Assembly: GCF_965363235.1 (NCBI RefSeq)
Contig: NC_134841.1
Location: 63,881,078 to 63,945,077, forward strand
From: Mytilus galloprovincialis
Lineage: Eukaryota > Mollusca > Bivalvia > Mytilida > Mytilidae
Reading direction: 5' to 3'
Length of the DNA: 64,000 bases
Positions 47,901 to 60,300 of this stretch are shown here, piece after piece. Both the position numbers and the translations under genes were made by a program. Under the pieces are notes generated by a model. That model did not search any database, was not told the origin of the DNA, and saw nothing but the letters and a program-made list of their open reading frames with translations. Every line of letters begins with the position of its first letter. The first letter of the stretch is position 1.

Positions 47901-48334
47901 TACGAGTTGAGAATATAAAGGCATTCATGTAGAAATCAAAATATAGAGATATGATAGATAAAATAAATGCTTCCAGAATTTCCTGATTATATTTGCAAAC
48001 TGAGTGCACAAATTTATAGTGCGATAGGTTTGTGCGATTTGCATAAGTCATTCGGTTAGTAGAAATTAGGATTTGCCAAAGGGTTATAATCGGAAAAATT
48101 ATGTACATTCCAAAGTATTAAATAAAATAGTCGAGCTTTAAAATAATTTTTCAAATAGAAGCTGTAAATATATACTTTCAACTTGCTTCTTCTATTCACA
48201 GTCAATTATTTCAATTCAAAAGCAAACACAAATTCAGCAACAATCTCTTGGTGACCCGGCAGTCAGCGGTCTTAGGTTCATGTATTGCTTTTCTTTTTTA
48301 TAAAGAAATCACCTTGTTTTCTCATATGTTTTAG
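44925..48334. other. Interval between NBAS exon 1 and the TSP1/PLAC gene
   Basis: The two genes are divergent here. 47199-47440 is a dispersed repeat beginning 'tagctcacctttcc' and ending 'aggtgagcgattcaggctct', with a gtccgtcgtcg microsatellite. A repeat resembling 165-420 lies at 47460-47670. No exon for the missing 5' part of the TSP1/PLAC gene could be supported. Confidence 0.5.
45201..45410 (-). promoter_or_regulatory. Possible NBAS left-copy promoter region
   Basis: Upstream of NBAS exon 1. CCGGAAGT at 45401-45408 matches the ETS-family core common in TATA-less housekeeping promoters, and ATTACGTAAT near 45211 is a palindromic bZIP-type site. Motif matches only; no start site can be fixed. 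Confidence 0.3.
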
Positions 48335-48505
48335 TGTTCTCGTCTTTGTGGATATGGAATACAAACACGCCAGGTGTGGTGTAAGAATGAGACGTCATGT
48401 GATATAAAAGATGAAGAAGATTGTGACATTTTGACCAAACCAACGGCCATCAAATCTTGTATCATAGAGAAATGTAGAGATTGGAAAACTTCACCATGGA
48501 ATCAG
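48335..48505 (+). CDS. TSP1 exon a
   Basis: 57 codons, phase 0: CSRLCGYGIQTRQVWCKNET ... SCIIEKCRDWKTSPWNQ. Opens after the W strand of a TSP1 repeat and ends with the W strand of the next. Acceptor gttttag, donor gttagc. Confidence 0.9.
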
Positions 48506-50740
48506 GTTAGCATTTTTGATACTATTATAACAGTCATTAAATATAATGACTTTGTATCTGATAAAAAAAATACAAAATAAGAACAAAGCCTTAAGGTACC
48601 AAAAGGACAGTCCAACTCATAAGACATAAACAAATTGGCAACACCATAATTTTTCTCCTTTTTTTCCGGAGGTCGTGTCAAAATTTTTATATACATTTTT
48701 ACCGCAAAACAGTAAAATCAGATTGAGGTCCTCGTGGGATCCTATGTAATACGGTAGTACGGGTTGGGGCCTTTACCGTGTATGTATGCTTCGGCAAATT
48801 TTACAGGTTGAAAGTAATATATATATTGATATACAGAGATATTAAATAATGATACAAATTAATAAACTAACTTTTTCTTGAACCAGTATTCTTATATTTC
48901 ATTAAGAAAGAATTTAAACAGGACTGTTTTCTTGGCCGTGCCATGATGAAATAACCAACCCAACCGCGGGTAGGGCACTTTCGCCTACTTCGTGGGAAAG
49001 TGAGGTAGGGGTGTTTTTGAACTTCGATCATCCAAGAAATTGTTTATAAAATCCGCAACTACCCTGTCACAATTGTTTTATTTGAACTGCTAATAGCCTA
49101 TGATATTTTTTCACCAAACGCAGTACCGCGTTTTACATCTTTCTTTGAAGTATAATATATTTATAGAACTTATGAATAAACCGTAAGTCAGTTTATTAGT
49201 AATCACGTTGATTCTGTTAAACTTATTGTTTTATATATAGTTCTTTGAATGTTAAAACAGATGCAATGCGACGACATTAATATTCGTCTTCTCTTCAGAT
49301 ACTTAAAATACAATACAGTTATCTCCTAAATATAATCAATCTTTAATGTAACTGATGCATATTGTATTATTTCAAGCATACTCATTGCTCTTTTAAATCT
49401 TGTAAAATATCTTTAACATGTAAAGCCAAAATTTGCTAAGTCAACTATAGTTCTAATAATTATTCTGTATCCTTTTAGTGCTCTTCTACTTGTGGCTATG
49501 CTGTACAGAAGAGAACTGTAACCTGTCCAGATAAACATCAGTGTGATCCGGATCAAAGACCAACAGACCTACAAAACTGTAAAGTGCCAGCATGCCTTGC
49601 ATGGATCCAAGGCCAGTGGAGCAAGGTAAAATATCAAACAATTATTACAGCTTTCAATAATGAACATGAATATATTGAGAGTTCAGGTAAAATTTGGAGC
49701 TATCAAAAAAAGTGTTGAAAAACATATATACGGTATATCACCATGGCGAAAAGAAAAAGACAAACATACCTACCTCTTATATTATTAGACAAATTATCTC
49801 CCTTTAAATGATTAGACAGAATATTATCTCCCTTTACATAACTGGTAAGAAATATTTTAATTGTGGTAAGCCTATGTTTTTTATGTTCACCAATAATAGA
49901 ATGTGTCCACGGGACATAGATGATGCCCCTGCTTTCAAATAAAGTTATTAGGAGGCATAATTCCAGAATGGTAAAAGTGACACCGGCCAAACTTGATCTG
50001 AGTTTTGTGGTAATAATCATTTTGTACAAGTTTTTTATTAGATTTGGTTGAGGTAAACTAAAGTTAGAGGACAGAATTTTGGGATGTACGCACAGACTGA
50101 GGGAAAAGCATAAACCTTAAACCTCTCAGCTATAACAGGGTCATAAAAACACATTTACTTGAAATTGGGCCCATTTTATCGGAGTTATTTTTATTTTCAG
50201 TGTTCACAAACATGTAATGGTGGTCAGCAGATACGGTTGGTTGAATGTGTGAATATGACATCACAAAGAATTGCTGTTGGTTGTCCAGAACCTCTAAAAC
50301 CAGCAGAATCTCAAGACTGTAATACAGATGCCTGTCCTAATCAAGATAGAGGTACTAATTTATTACTGGATATCTGCTTAAATCATTCAATACACCAAAA
50401 CATAAAAACAGTCAAAAGATATAAAAGATAGTTTCAGTGATTGTATTATGACAAAAAAAATGATTTTAAGATAATGCTTCTTGAATAGCTGTATTGATAA
50501 AATAACCAATTCCTGTAAATAAAGGTAGTAAAAATAACTACAAGTTAGTATACATGTTTTTATTATCTTTCAGAGCTAAAGAAACACACTTGTGACAGTA
50601 ATGTAATGAGTTATAAAGTATGTCGTGCTTTGCGGCGTATGGGACATTGTAACAAAATGTTCGTCAAGGTCAAATGTTGCAAAACCTGTGAAGAAAGAAA
50701 ATGGAGAGAAAATCGTCCAAAAGGTGACCTAGAGAGATGA
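48335..50740 (+). CDS. 3' end of a thrombospondin type 1 repeat and PLAC protein (ADAMTS/ADAMTSL/papilin type)
   Basis: Four in-frame exons (48335-48505, 49479-49625, 50201-50351, 50574-50740) encode about 211 residues: the end of one TSP1 repeat, a full second and a third, then a PLAC domain and stop TGA. Each TSP1 repeat is split by an intron before its first Cys, after a W..(x)W motif such as WKTSPWNQ or WIQGQWSK. Such proteins are secreted and act in the extracellular matrix, often on fibrillin microfibrils or as proteases. No protease, cysteine-rich or spacer domain is in the window, so ADAMTS, ADAMTSL and papilin cannot be told apart. The first exon needs an upstream partner that was not found. 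Its 3' end faces the 3' end of the right NBAS copy. Confidence 0.88.
49479..49625 (+). CDS. TSP1 exon b
   Basis: 49 codons, phase 0: CSSTCGYAVQKRTVTCPDKH ... LQNCKVPACLAWIQGQWSK. A complete six-cysteine repeat when joined to exon a. Acceptor ccttttag, donor gtaaaa. Confidence 0.93.
50201..50351 (+). CDS. TSP1 exon c
   Basis: CSQTCNGGQQIRLVECVNMT ... SQDCNTDACPNQDR; last TSP1 repeat. Acceptor ttttcag, donor gtacta, phase 1. Confidence 0.93.
50574..50740 (+). CDS. PLAC-domain terminal exon
   Basis: CDSNVMSYKVCRALRRMGHC then NKMFVKVKCCKTCEE, the six-cysteine PLAC pattern found at the C-terminus of ADAMTS, ADAMTSL and papilin proteins. Stop TGA at 50738-50740. Confidence 0.93.
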
Positions 50741-53700
50741 TACCGGTGAACTTTTATTTGTCCATCATAAAAAGGCAACAGTACAGGGGACGTTACGCTT
50801 AGGGGATTGTACTGGTTTTTATAGTGATATATCATGAACTGTGAGGAAAGCTTTAGCCCTTGTAGAGAGTAAATTATAGAAATGTTTGCTTAATAATGTA
50901 AGCCATTTATACTCTTTTAACAAAGCAGGCTTGTTTACTGTAAGTTCATTGTATGGCAAATTATTTGTCAAGCTGTATTTTTCTTGTGATGAAAAGGTGT
51001 AAAATTGTCATGGTGATATTGCTTGTTTGAAACGAAAATAATATTCGAATATGTTGGATCCATTGGGCATTACCGGTAGTAATAAGTATGATATTGTTGA
51101 ACCGATAGTACAACAATAACAGTTATTAAAAACAAAAAATAAGTGATAATTCAATGTTTTACATACACCAAATATTCTTATGTATATAAAACTAAATTAG
51201 TATTCGAGTATATGTTAAGAATTACCGATATTTATATGATCATCACAAAAGTTTCCAAAATTAAACTGTTGAATGAAATTGAATTATTCAGGATAAGAAA
51301 GTGACATGTCTTCTAAATCACAAATTCTCCATGTATTGAATAAAAATTATATTATAATCATAAAAAAAAAGCTGGCTTTAATATATTAATTCTTTTAAAA
51401 CATTAAACGTCATAACAAATAGCTAAGGTTTATGCAAGGATCCAGGAATTCTGTTGAAAGTGTGTGTTTTGGCATATACAATTTTCTATTGGGGATAGCA
51501 TTATTCAAACTTTGTCCTATATGCCCCATGCCAAAGGTATTCCTTTATCACTTGTAGAGCAAGAGCGGGTTAACCTTCTTGAGCACCATTTTCGTCCATT
51601 TTTAGAAGGGTCTAGTCTCATCTTGTTTCATCAGACGTTTTTGTGGACTTTGTAAGTCCTTTGGTCATTGTCATGTTTGTAATTCATTGACATCATTAAT
51701 TGTTCCATTTATAAAAAAAAAATTGTTACCTAAAGGTATAATTATGACCTTTGCACCTCTTTGACACAGATCAGTATTGAGTGTGTCTGAATAAGAAGAA
51801 GTAATACATATATTGTTAATAATAATTTATAGATTACAATGAGATTTTGTTGAAGAGTTGCAGGATTAGATTTTTTTATTCCATTTGTAGTGATTTACAA
51901 CTAAGTCAATCGGTGTTTTTCAGATCAAGAATGACTGAAGATCAAAATGCATCATATTGAATAACATGTTAACAACTAGCCCTTTCCTCCATTGAATTTT
52001 TTTTGTTGCATACTTGATTCGCATAAGGATTTTTCAATAAAATGCTAAAAATATGCTTTAAAGTATTAATGCATTGCGAAAAACAAATAATTCATCAAAT
52101 AAATTAAAGTTGGATATTCCTACGATATTCCTTTTCATATTGGATACAAATTTTATTTAGTCAACTGCAGACACTTTGTAGTTAAAGCATTTCAACTGAG
52201 GTACTACACAGGCGTCAAAAGGCGTCATGGAGTTAAGGGGGTGGCGTCAAAAGGCGTCCCTATGAAGGAAAGGAAAAAAATAATTCGTAGTAATTGATTG
52301 TTACGTACAACAGATATAGGCCAGTCTAATATTTTAAAAGATATTGTTGTAAACAGCAACTGTGTGAAATCATATGAATTATTATAACTGGTGTTTTGAC
52401 CTAATTTCTTGTGGTTGGTAAAAAGTTCATTATATGAGGGCCCTGAATGAAAACCCCACATTTTTTAATGTGTATATTTTAATTATTGAAAAATTTCTAG
52501 TGTCTTTCTATAAATTGTGTCATTTGTACAAGAATCAAAAATGCCAGTTTTAAAGACGAAGTGTACATATTATATTCTAATCCTATTGGAAATACAACAG
52601 TATTATGAATCATATACCAGTATGCATTTTTTTAGAAAGCAACCCATGTATTTCAAAATTCAATGGTTGCATCATTCCTATTTCTAACCCTATAATTGTC
52701 ATAATATATTTACTTGTTTTTTTGTACATTTATACCTCGTGTTAACATACTCGACTCATTATTTTATACAAGCTTGTATTAAGTCAGTGATATGTATCAT
52801 GTTGTATGCTTCCAAGTGTTCTGTCTTATAAAAAATGAAATAAAAATTTTAATTGATTTTGTTTGCTTTTTGCTTATTACATGCTTACACCTCAATCATC
52901 AAAAGAAGTTCTTTTGAGAAATTTAAATAATGCTCATATAACTTACTGAAGCATTTAAAATGCAGAAGTATTAAAATGAATTTTGACTGCAAAAAAAGGT
53001 GTATGAAAATTGTACTGAACATTAACCAATAAACCATAAAATGAGACCATATGAACCCTGCAAGACAAAATGTACACCATGCAACCATTCCATACACCAA
53101 ATATTAACCTATTGCTTATACATTGTAGTATATGTGAAAAAGACATAACCATAAAAAATTGATATTGACTAATGAACCATGAACATAAGGTCAAGTCAGA
53201 TAAAACCTGCCAGACTGTGGACGACATATACATCTTACAATCTTCCCATACAAAACTGACTAAACAAAAAAAACTGATCATTGACCAATGAACCTTGGAA
53301 ATGAGGTCAAGGTCAGATGAAACCTGTCGAACAGAGATAAACATGGAACAATCATACCATTAACCAAAGATAGTGTATTGCTTATAGAATTTGAGAAATA
53401 TAGACAAAATCCACAAAAGTTCACCCAGAACAATGACTGTGGCTGAACAGTCTTTACTCTTATTCCTCAATGCAGAGTACTTAGTGGAGAAGCAACATAT
53501 TCCAATTTTCAAGTCTTTGGTTTTAACCCGTTGGGTTCCTGCACTCAAGGCAAACAGTTGACCAAGGGACCACTGAGTTGATATATGAATTATGACTTAA
53601 GGTACAGGACAAAATAATCAACATTGAATTGAATGTGTCAATGATAATACAACTATACCAAATATCACAGCTTATAATAATGGTTCCCTCTAAAACAGAC

Positions 53701-54054
53701 CTTATCACAAACTTTAACATGTAAACTATGTATGCAAAAGTGTTAAAGTGAATAAACCATGGGCTTAAAAATCTCTATGGAAATGAGATGTGCCAATACC
53801 TATTTAACAACATACCATGTTTGTTTTTGTTGCACTTTAGTGTTTCTATTGTTCCATTGTTTTCCTCTAATAGTTGATGTGTTTCTCTCAGTTTTAGTTT
53901 GTAACTTGGATTTGTTTTCTCTCAATCAGTATGAGGAGGTATACTACTGTTGCCTTATTTAAATGACTAAACATAATAATTTTGGTATTTTTTACAGACA
54001 ATTTTAAACAGAACAATCTTGAGCACTTTTATTTATCATACACTTAATACAACA
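50741..54054. other. Intergenic interval between two convergent genes
   Basis: Likely 3' UTR of the PLAC gene followed by repeats. AATAAA at 52839-52844 is a plausible polyadenylation signal; one at about 51340 is another. 51980-52272 is a decayed relative of the piggyBac-like MITE at 37125. 53035-53410 is the 'gaaatgaggtcaaggtcaga' repeat. No coding exon recognised. Confidence 0.45.
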
Positions 54055-54342
54055 TTAATGTTTGAGCCATTTCCCTACAGCTCCCAAAGCAGAACCAAAA
54101 GTCTGAAGCATTGAATGTGCTGATCTAGACTGCAACAATAAAGAACCAGCCTCTGCTTTGAATCCATTGTCATTCAGCTGATTGGCTACTGTTTTCAATA
54201 ACATATAGTCATGTGATTGTCCCTCCACATTCTGATTGGCTAACAGATAACCAATCACAGGTTTGTAATAGACTGTATAAACAATTTGTGGCAGAAGACT
54301 TCTCTTTAACAGGAGATCAAACAACTCTTCATCATCTTTTGC
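54055..54342 (-). CDS. NBAS: NBAS terminal exon
   Basis: 95 codons and TAA: DDEELFDLLLKRSLLPQIVY ... GFKAEAGSLLLQSRSAHSML ... LGAVGKWLKH. Matches the vertebrate end HEAEAGSLLLAVRGTHQAFRTFSTALRAAQHW. Confidence 0.97.
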   Translation of the reverse strand, partial: AKDDEELFDLLLKRSLLPQIVYTVYYKPVIGYLLANQNVEGQSHDYMLLKTVANQLNDNGFKAEAGSLLLQSRSAHSMLQTFGSALGAVGKWLKH

Positions 54343-57300
54343 CTTAAATAAAACAAACATATGAAATAAAAATAACACATGAATTTAGCCAAATAAAATG
54401 CTAACTGTGTATACTTGTTTCCTTATGTGTATGGCTATCTTCTTTGTTTGATATCATAAGGATGCTCTAAATGATACCATTACCAAAAAATTGTCGAATT
54501 TATTTTTTTACCTGTGATTTGTAATAGTAAGCTGTTTGAAAATGTTTGAGATGAATAAATAGCAGAAGATTTAAAATTTCCAAGTCAACTAAAGAAGTTC
54601 TCCAAATCCAGTTGATTATTTATGTTTTTGTCATCTTTGAGTTTTTAATTGCAGACGTTGTAAAGGCATATGATAAAATATGATAAAATAAGCTTTGAAT
54701 CTCACTTGTTTACAATGACTCCATAAATCAGGATATGAAATTGTGATAGGAGGAATGACCACTTTTGATTGGCTTAGTATCTCTGATCATGATCTTAGGA
54801 AAAGTCAAATTCAGGAGCTACAGTGTTTGTGTAGATTTTAACAAAATCATGTTTCAGCACTATTTTCATAATCACTATGCTGCACAAAGGACAGAGTCAA
54901 ATTTGTGTAATGCACACCTAAATCTTGATAATTGATAAGTATGAATCCTTTTTTCCAGTTATAATTTATTTTTTACAAGTGCTATATAAAAATAAAAACA
55001 TCATACCTCATCAAGAGCTGCCAGCTCTGTGACAGCAGCAGACAACATGTCTTTATGTGTAGACAATAAAACAAATTTCACTCCTTCTATTGTGTATTTT
55101 TTCTCTATCATCTTGTTATACACATGTCTTACACACTGAAAAAGTATAAAACATGTTTAAATTTTTCATTTTATGGAAGCTAAAAGTCACTTGATTAATC
55201 AATCCTGTACTTTTTACAACACTTAAATAAACAGCTGCGCCATGAGCGCATGATACGCCCGTCGTCTTGCGTGAAAGTTTTATGCAATAATCATAAATAG
55301 TTTCTGAGAAAGTTTTAAGCAATAACCATATATTGTTTTTGAGATACGGAGGGACATATGAACCCCCCCCCCCCTTCCTCTTTTTTTTCTTCAAAAAAAC
55401 TAAATATCTCTAAAATAAAAATTTTGAATCAAAACCAAAAAGTATACAGATTTTTAGATTAATATAACAAAGAAGTGTGTAAAGTTTTAAGCAATAATCA
55501 TAATTTGTTTTTGAGATACGGCGCAACATGTAAAAAAACCCTCCCCTTTTTTACAAAATACTAAATAACTGAAAAATAAAATTTTTAATCATCACCAAAA
55601 AGTATACAGATGTTTAGATTAATATAACAAAGAAGTGTGTAAAGTTTTAAGCAACAAGTGAAACTGCGAGCTACTGCTCACTGATGATACCCCCGCCGCA
55701 AGTGGATAATATTAATAGTGTAAAATTATGCAAGCGTTCGGTAAACAGGAAGTTGTCAAGTGATGAATCTGAAAACGCATCACACAGTAAAGCTGACTTA
55801 TATAAATCCTGAAACCAAATTTCAGAAATCCTTGTAATGTAGTTCCTGAGAAAAATGTGACGAAAATTTTCAACTTGGCTATCATGTGTAAAATCATACA
55901 AGTGTTCGGTAAACAGGAAGTTGTCAAGTGATCAATCTGAAAACGCATCACACGGTATAGCTGACTTAGATAAACCCTGAAACCAAATTTCAGAAATCCT
56001 TGTATTGTAGTTCCTGAGAAAAATGCGACGAAAAATATTCATGGGACGGACGGACTGACGGACTGACGGAAGGACAGACAGAGGTAAAACAGTATACCCC
56101 CCTTTTTTAAAGCGGGTGTATAATAATCATACATCGTTTTTGAGATACGGCTTGACATGAAAAAACCCCCTCCCCCTTTTTTACAAAATACTGAATAACT
56201 TAAAATGAAATTTTGAATCATCACCAAAAAGTATACAGATCTTAAGATTAATATAACTAAGAATTGTGTAAAGTTTTAAGCAATAATCAAAAATCGTTTT
56301 TGATATATGGTGTGGCATGTGAAAAAAAACCCCTGTTTTAGTTACAAAGTGCTGTAACTCAAAAAGTTTTAATCTTATTTTCACCAAAAAGTATACAGAT
56401 CATTTGACCATCATAAGAAACACCTAAATAAGTTTCATGAAATTTTGATAAGTCGTTCTCAAGTTACGGTGCGACATGTTTACGCCGGACAGACGGACAG
56501 ATGGACAGACGGACAGATGGATAGACGGACGGACACCGGACATTTGTATAACATAATACGTCCCGTCAAGATGGACACCGGACATTTGTACAACATAATA
56601 CATCCTGTCAAAATTTTGACGGGCAGGCGTATAAAAAAAGTCATAAATCTTTTTAATTTCTTTTTTGTAACTCCAAACCTTAGCTATCATCGTATGACAA
56701 AAGAATTTACCCACATTCAAATCTCTTAGATATAAGAAGTTACTGGTCAAGGTAAAAAGACCTGGTGCATAAGAAGGGTCAGAGACACCTGCTATGTATG
56801 CAAACCTTGGTTAAAATGGCTATTAAGCAACATAGGCTCACATGAACATTTTTTTTTATAAAGGGAGGTAAGACTGTTCATTAAAGTAAAAAAGATGTGA
56901 CAACAATTAGGTTCTGTATGAACTTTAACAATAAGGATTCCTCATATTGTATAAGCTATAAAAGTTACTGGCATGACAAAATGCTGAGGTATTCTAAATT
57001 GGATTACTTTAAATTTATAAATTAATGCGATGTTTTTATTATTGTGAAAAATACGGCAGAGTTGTAAATGCAATAATTTAAATTCACATTTTGAAATATT
57101 TTTTATGAATTAAACAGGATTTTTCTCAAATTAAAATCCCATTTACTGTGGATTCATTATTATTCGTTGGATACCAATTTTCGTGGGTTTCATGGGTACA
57201 GGTGAACCACAAATTCAAATGTTCAATGAATAGCATATTTCCAATGGGCTTTGTATACAGAGATCGGCAAAACCACGAAATCAAATATCCACGAAAATGC

Positions 57301-60300
57301 AAGTTTTCAGCAATCCAGGAAAATTGATACCCATGAAGAGATATATACATAGTAAGTCTAAAATGACAAAATCGCAATAATAAATGAACAAAATAATTTC
57401 TGAATTTACAGTAATTCAAAACAGATTTTTAGACACTAGCTCTTTATAGAAATATCAGTATAATACAGCAGGATAGTCTTTTGAAACAGATTTTTCAAGA
57501 CTTCTTAACTTAAACACATACCTTAATACCCAGACTGACAGTATCACAAATACTTCTATACTTTGTAACCACCAATGATACTGTCTTAGAATCTGAGGTA
57601 TCTATCATAGCACAAAATATGTTTACCCAAACATTTTGTTCATGGTCACTGAAATAAAATATATCAAAGTCAGTTTTGTAATTTTAATTTCATAATTATC
57701 AACTTAAACTAATCAACTTTAAAACCGAAGTTGAAAACTGTCAGATACTTTTATTAAAATCATTTCAAAGATAGGTTCATGGTATTGTAATTTGCAGGTG
57801 AAATCACAAACGGCAGACATCAGAAACTTGCAATCTTGAAAGCCTTTATCTGATTAAATATCATGATCATTATCATCATTTATATCTGGATCAAAAACAT
57901 AAAAAAATATTTTTCCAGTCAGAATCCCAAATATATAAAAGTATTAAAACTACATCCTGCACCATTTTGATTGTGTCATATTGGTACAAAAATTACCAGA
58001 TACTGATTTCCCAAATATTAACCAATCAGGTACTTGAATTACTCTGAACTATCATAAAACTGTCTTGAATCTAGGAAAAACCGTACAAATTCATATTTTG
58101 GAAGATTGTTTGTAGTGCATTGTCACAGCGAAGTTGTTACAAAAATGTGCATTTCCCATATCTGAAGAGCATTAATACTAACAAATATACTTGTTTCACA
58201 CACATTAAGGGTGGAAGTGTAATGGCAGAAATTATTGCATCCATTTAATTGCACTTACCTGCTACTTGTAGCTTTAAGTGGAGGCCATAGTTGTAGTAAG
58301 TCACAGATAGCATTAAAATGATTATAATTAGTACTCTTGGACAATAACTGTAAAAACAGCTGGTGTCTTGCCTTGTCTGTATTGATATCACTTTCTTTTA
58401 GCTGCAAAATCAAAATAAATAAGTCTATTATAACTTGTGTTGATTTTTTTCGTCAACAATTCATAGTTTCTATGGATTGTTTGTTTCAAAGAAAAACTTG
58501 AAAATTAAACTTCCTACTAACTGATCAGTTCCAGTTGCATGGTATCCCAAAATGAAGCATAAAATTGGATGAATTTAACAAAAAGTGCTTTCTTTCAGAA
58601 GGATAAATAAATCAGAATCATGAATTGAGTCTATGACAAGTCGCTTCTTTCAGCAAATTAATGCTCTACAACAATGTGGTAGAGATATGATAAACAAGTA
58701 CATATAAAAAAGAAGATGTGGTATGATTGCCAATGAGATAACTATCCAAAAGAGACAAAAAGACATAGAAATTAACAGCTATAGGTGAACAAACCCCATA
58801 CCTCATAGTCAGCTCTAAAAGACCTCGAAATCACAAATGTAAAACAATTCAAAAGAGAAAACTAACAACCTACTCAATGTACAAAAAATGAGATAAAAAA
58901 TATGTATCCTCGTGTATTGTATTTTCAACCTACTAACACATTTTTCCGAATTTCTCTTTTATATGTTTGAACATAGACATGCCTATTATTTTGAAAGTCA
59001 CTAGTATACTTGTGCATAAAATAATTGTATCTGAAATATATTTCGATCTTTAATTATTATTTTTATTTGAGTCCATTAGAGCTATGGCACCTTTGTTGAC
59101 AAAAACAAGCGTCTTATGTTTTCGACCTATCTAAAACCGGGTCTAAAGTCGGAAATGACATGTTGTACACATCCGGAATTGGTTATAAATTTGATACCAA
59201 AGTTTATATCAAAGTGTGAGAGATGATCAAACTTATGACATAATGAATTAAATGGTTACATATACAACTATAAGATATAAAATATTATTTTGATAACTTT
59301 TAGTGGACCAGTTGTACACATTTCAAAATGAGGCACTTTGGGAGCCTTGTATGGTCTTCTATAAATTCATGTTTTTGTTAAATAATTTAGTTAATGCATT
59401 GTGAAGTGAGGTTGGTGAGTATTGTCTGTAATTTTCACAGAAAGACTGTTTTTTCTGTGAATAAGAATTAACTGATATTTTATTTTTTCGGTAAAAAGCT
59501 GTAAAGAGCATGCATATTTCCGTATTCATATTACCGTTAAGTATTACAACTATAAACCACATGACAGTCAAGTATAGCAGCCGAATATGACGTCACAGGG
59601 GCATGCACAGCATACAGGAAGTGAAAGTAGAATTAGGTCAAAAACGTAAGACGGTCGAAAACACAATACTAGACGATAACACAGCAACAAATGACTACCA
59701 CTGAATTACAGGCTCCTGACTTGGGATAGGCACATACACACAGAATGGGGCAGGGTTAAACTGTTTAAACATTGTAAAACATGCACTTTTAACTCCTTAT
59801 AACATACCTGTATATCAGACCATGTTGCCTTGACAACAGCCTCAGTTCTGTATAATGTCAACAAAACTAAATCTTCCTCACTTAACTGGAAACTCTAGAA
59901 AAAAAAAGGCATTTACAAATTGTTTGGCGAAATTACATGAACATGTACAATGTATGATAATTTTAAAATATCCTACTGAAATATCATTCAAATCTTGTTA
60001 CTATAAAAAAGCTTCCAAAAAAACTTTCCTATAACTATAGGTGAAGAATTGGTAATGTTCATTTATGAGTATATTTATACATGTATTGGAGAAAAATGAT
60101 TCTAATTTGCAAAACTTTTGTCTTATCTATTTGTCCTTTTGAACAATATTTTTTTTTGATAAACTACCTTACCGAGAGATCTTTGCATATATAATTACAT
60201 TAGATGTATGTTTCATTATAATATTTTATTCTGATTGGCTAACTGCACATCACATGTTATTCCGTAAGCAGTTGCATTGCTCAATACAACTTTTCACTCA

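Noticed and set aside
52955..53344. Minus-strand 129-codon open frame
   Set aside because: It overlaps the dispersed 'gaaatgaggtcaaggtcaga' repeat; residues are cysteine- and tryptophan-rich without a domain pattern.
56445..56750. Open frames on both strands rich in Asp, Arg and Thr or in Pro, Ser and Val
   Set aside because: They translate the gacggacaga microsatellite of family C.
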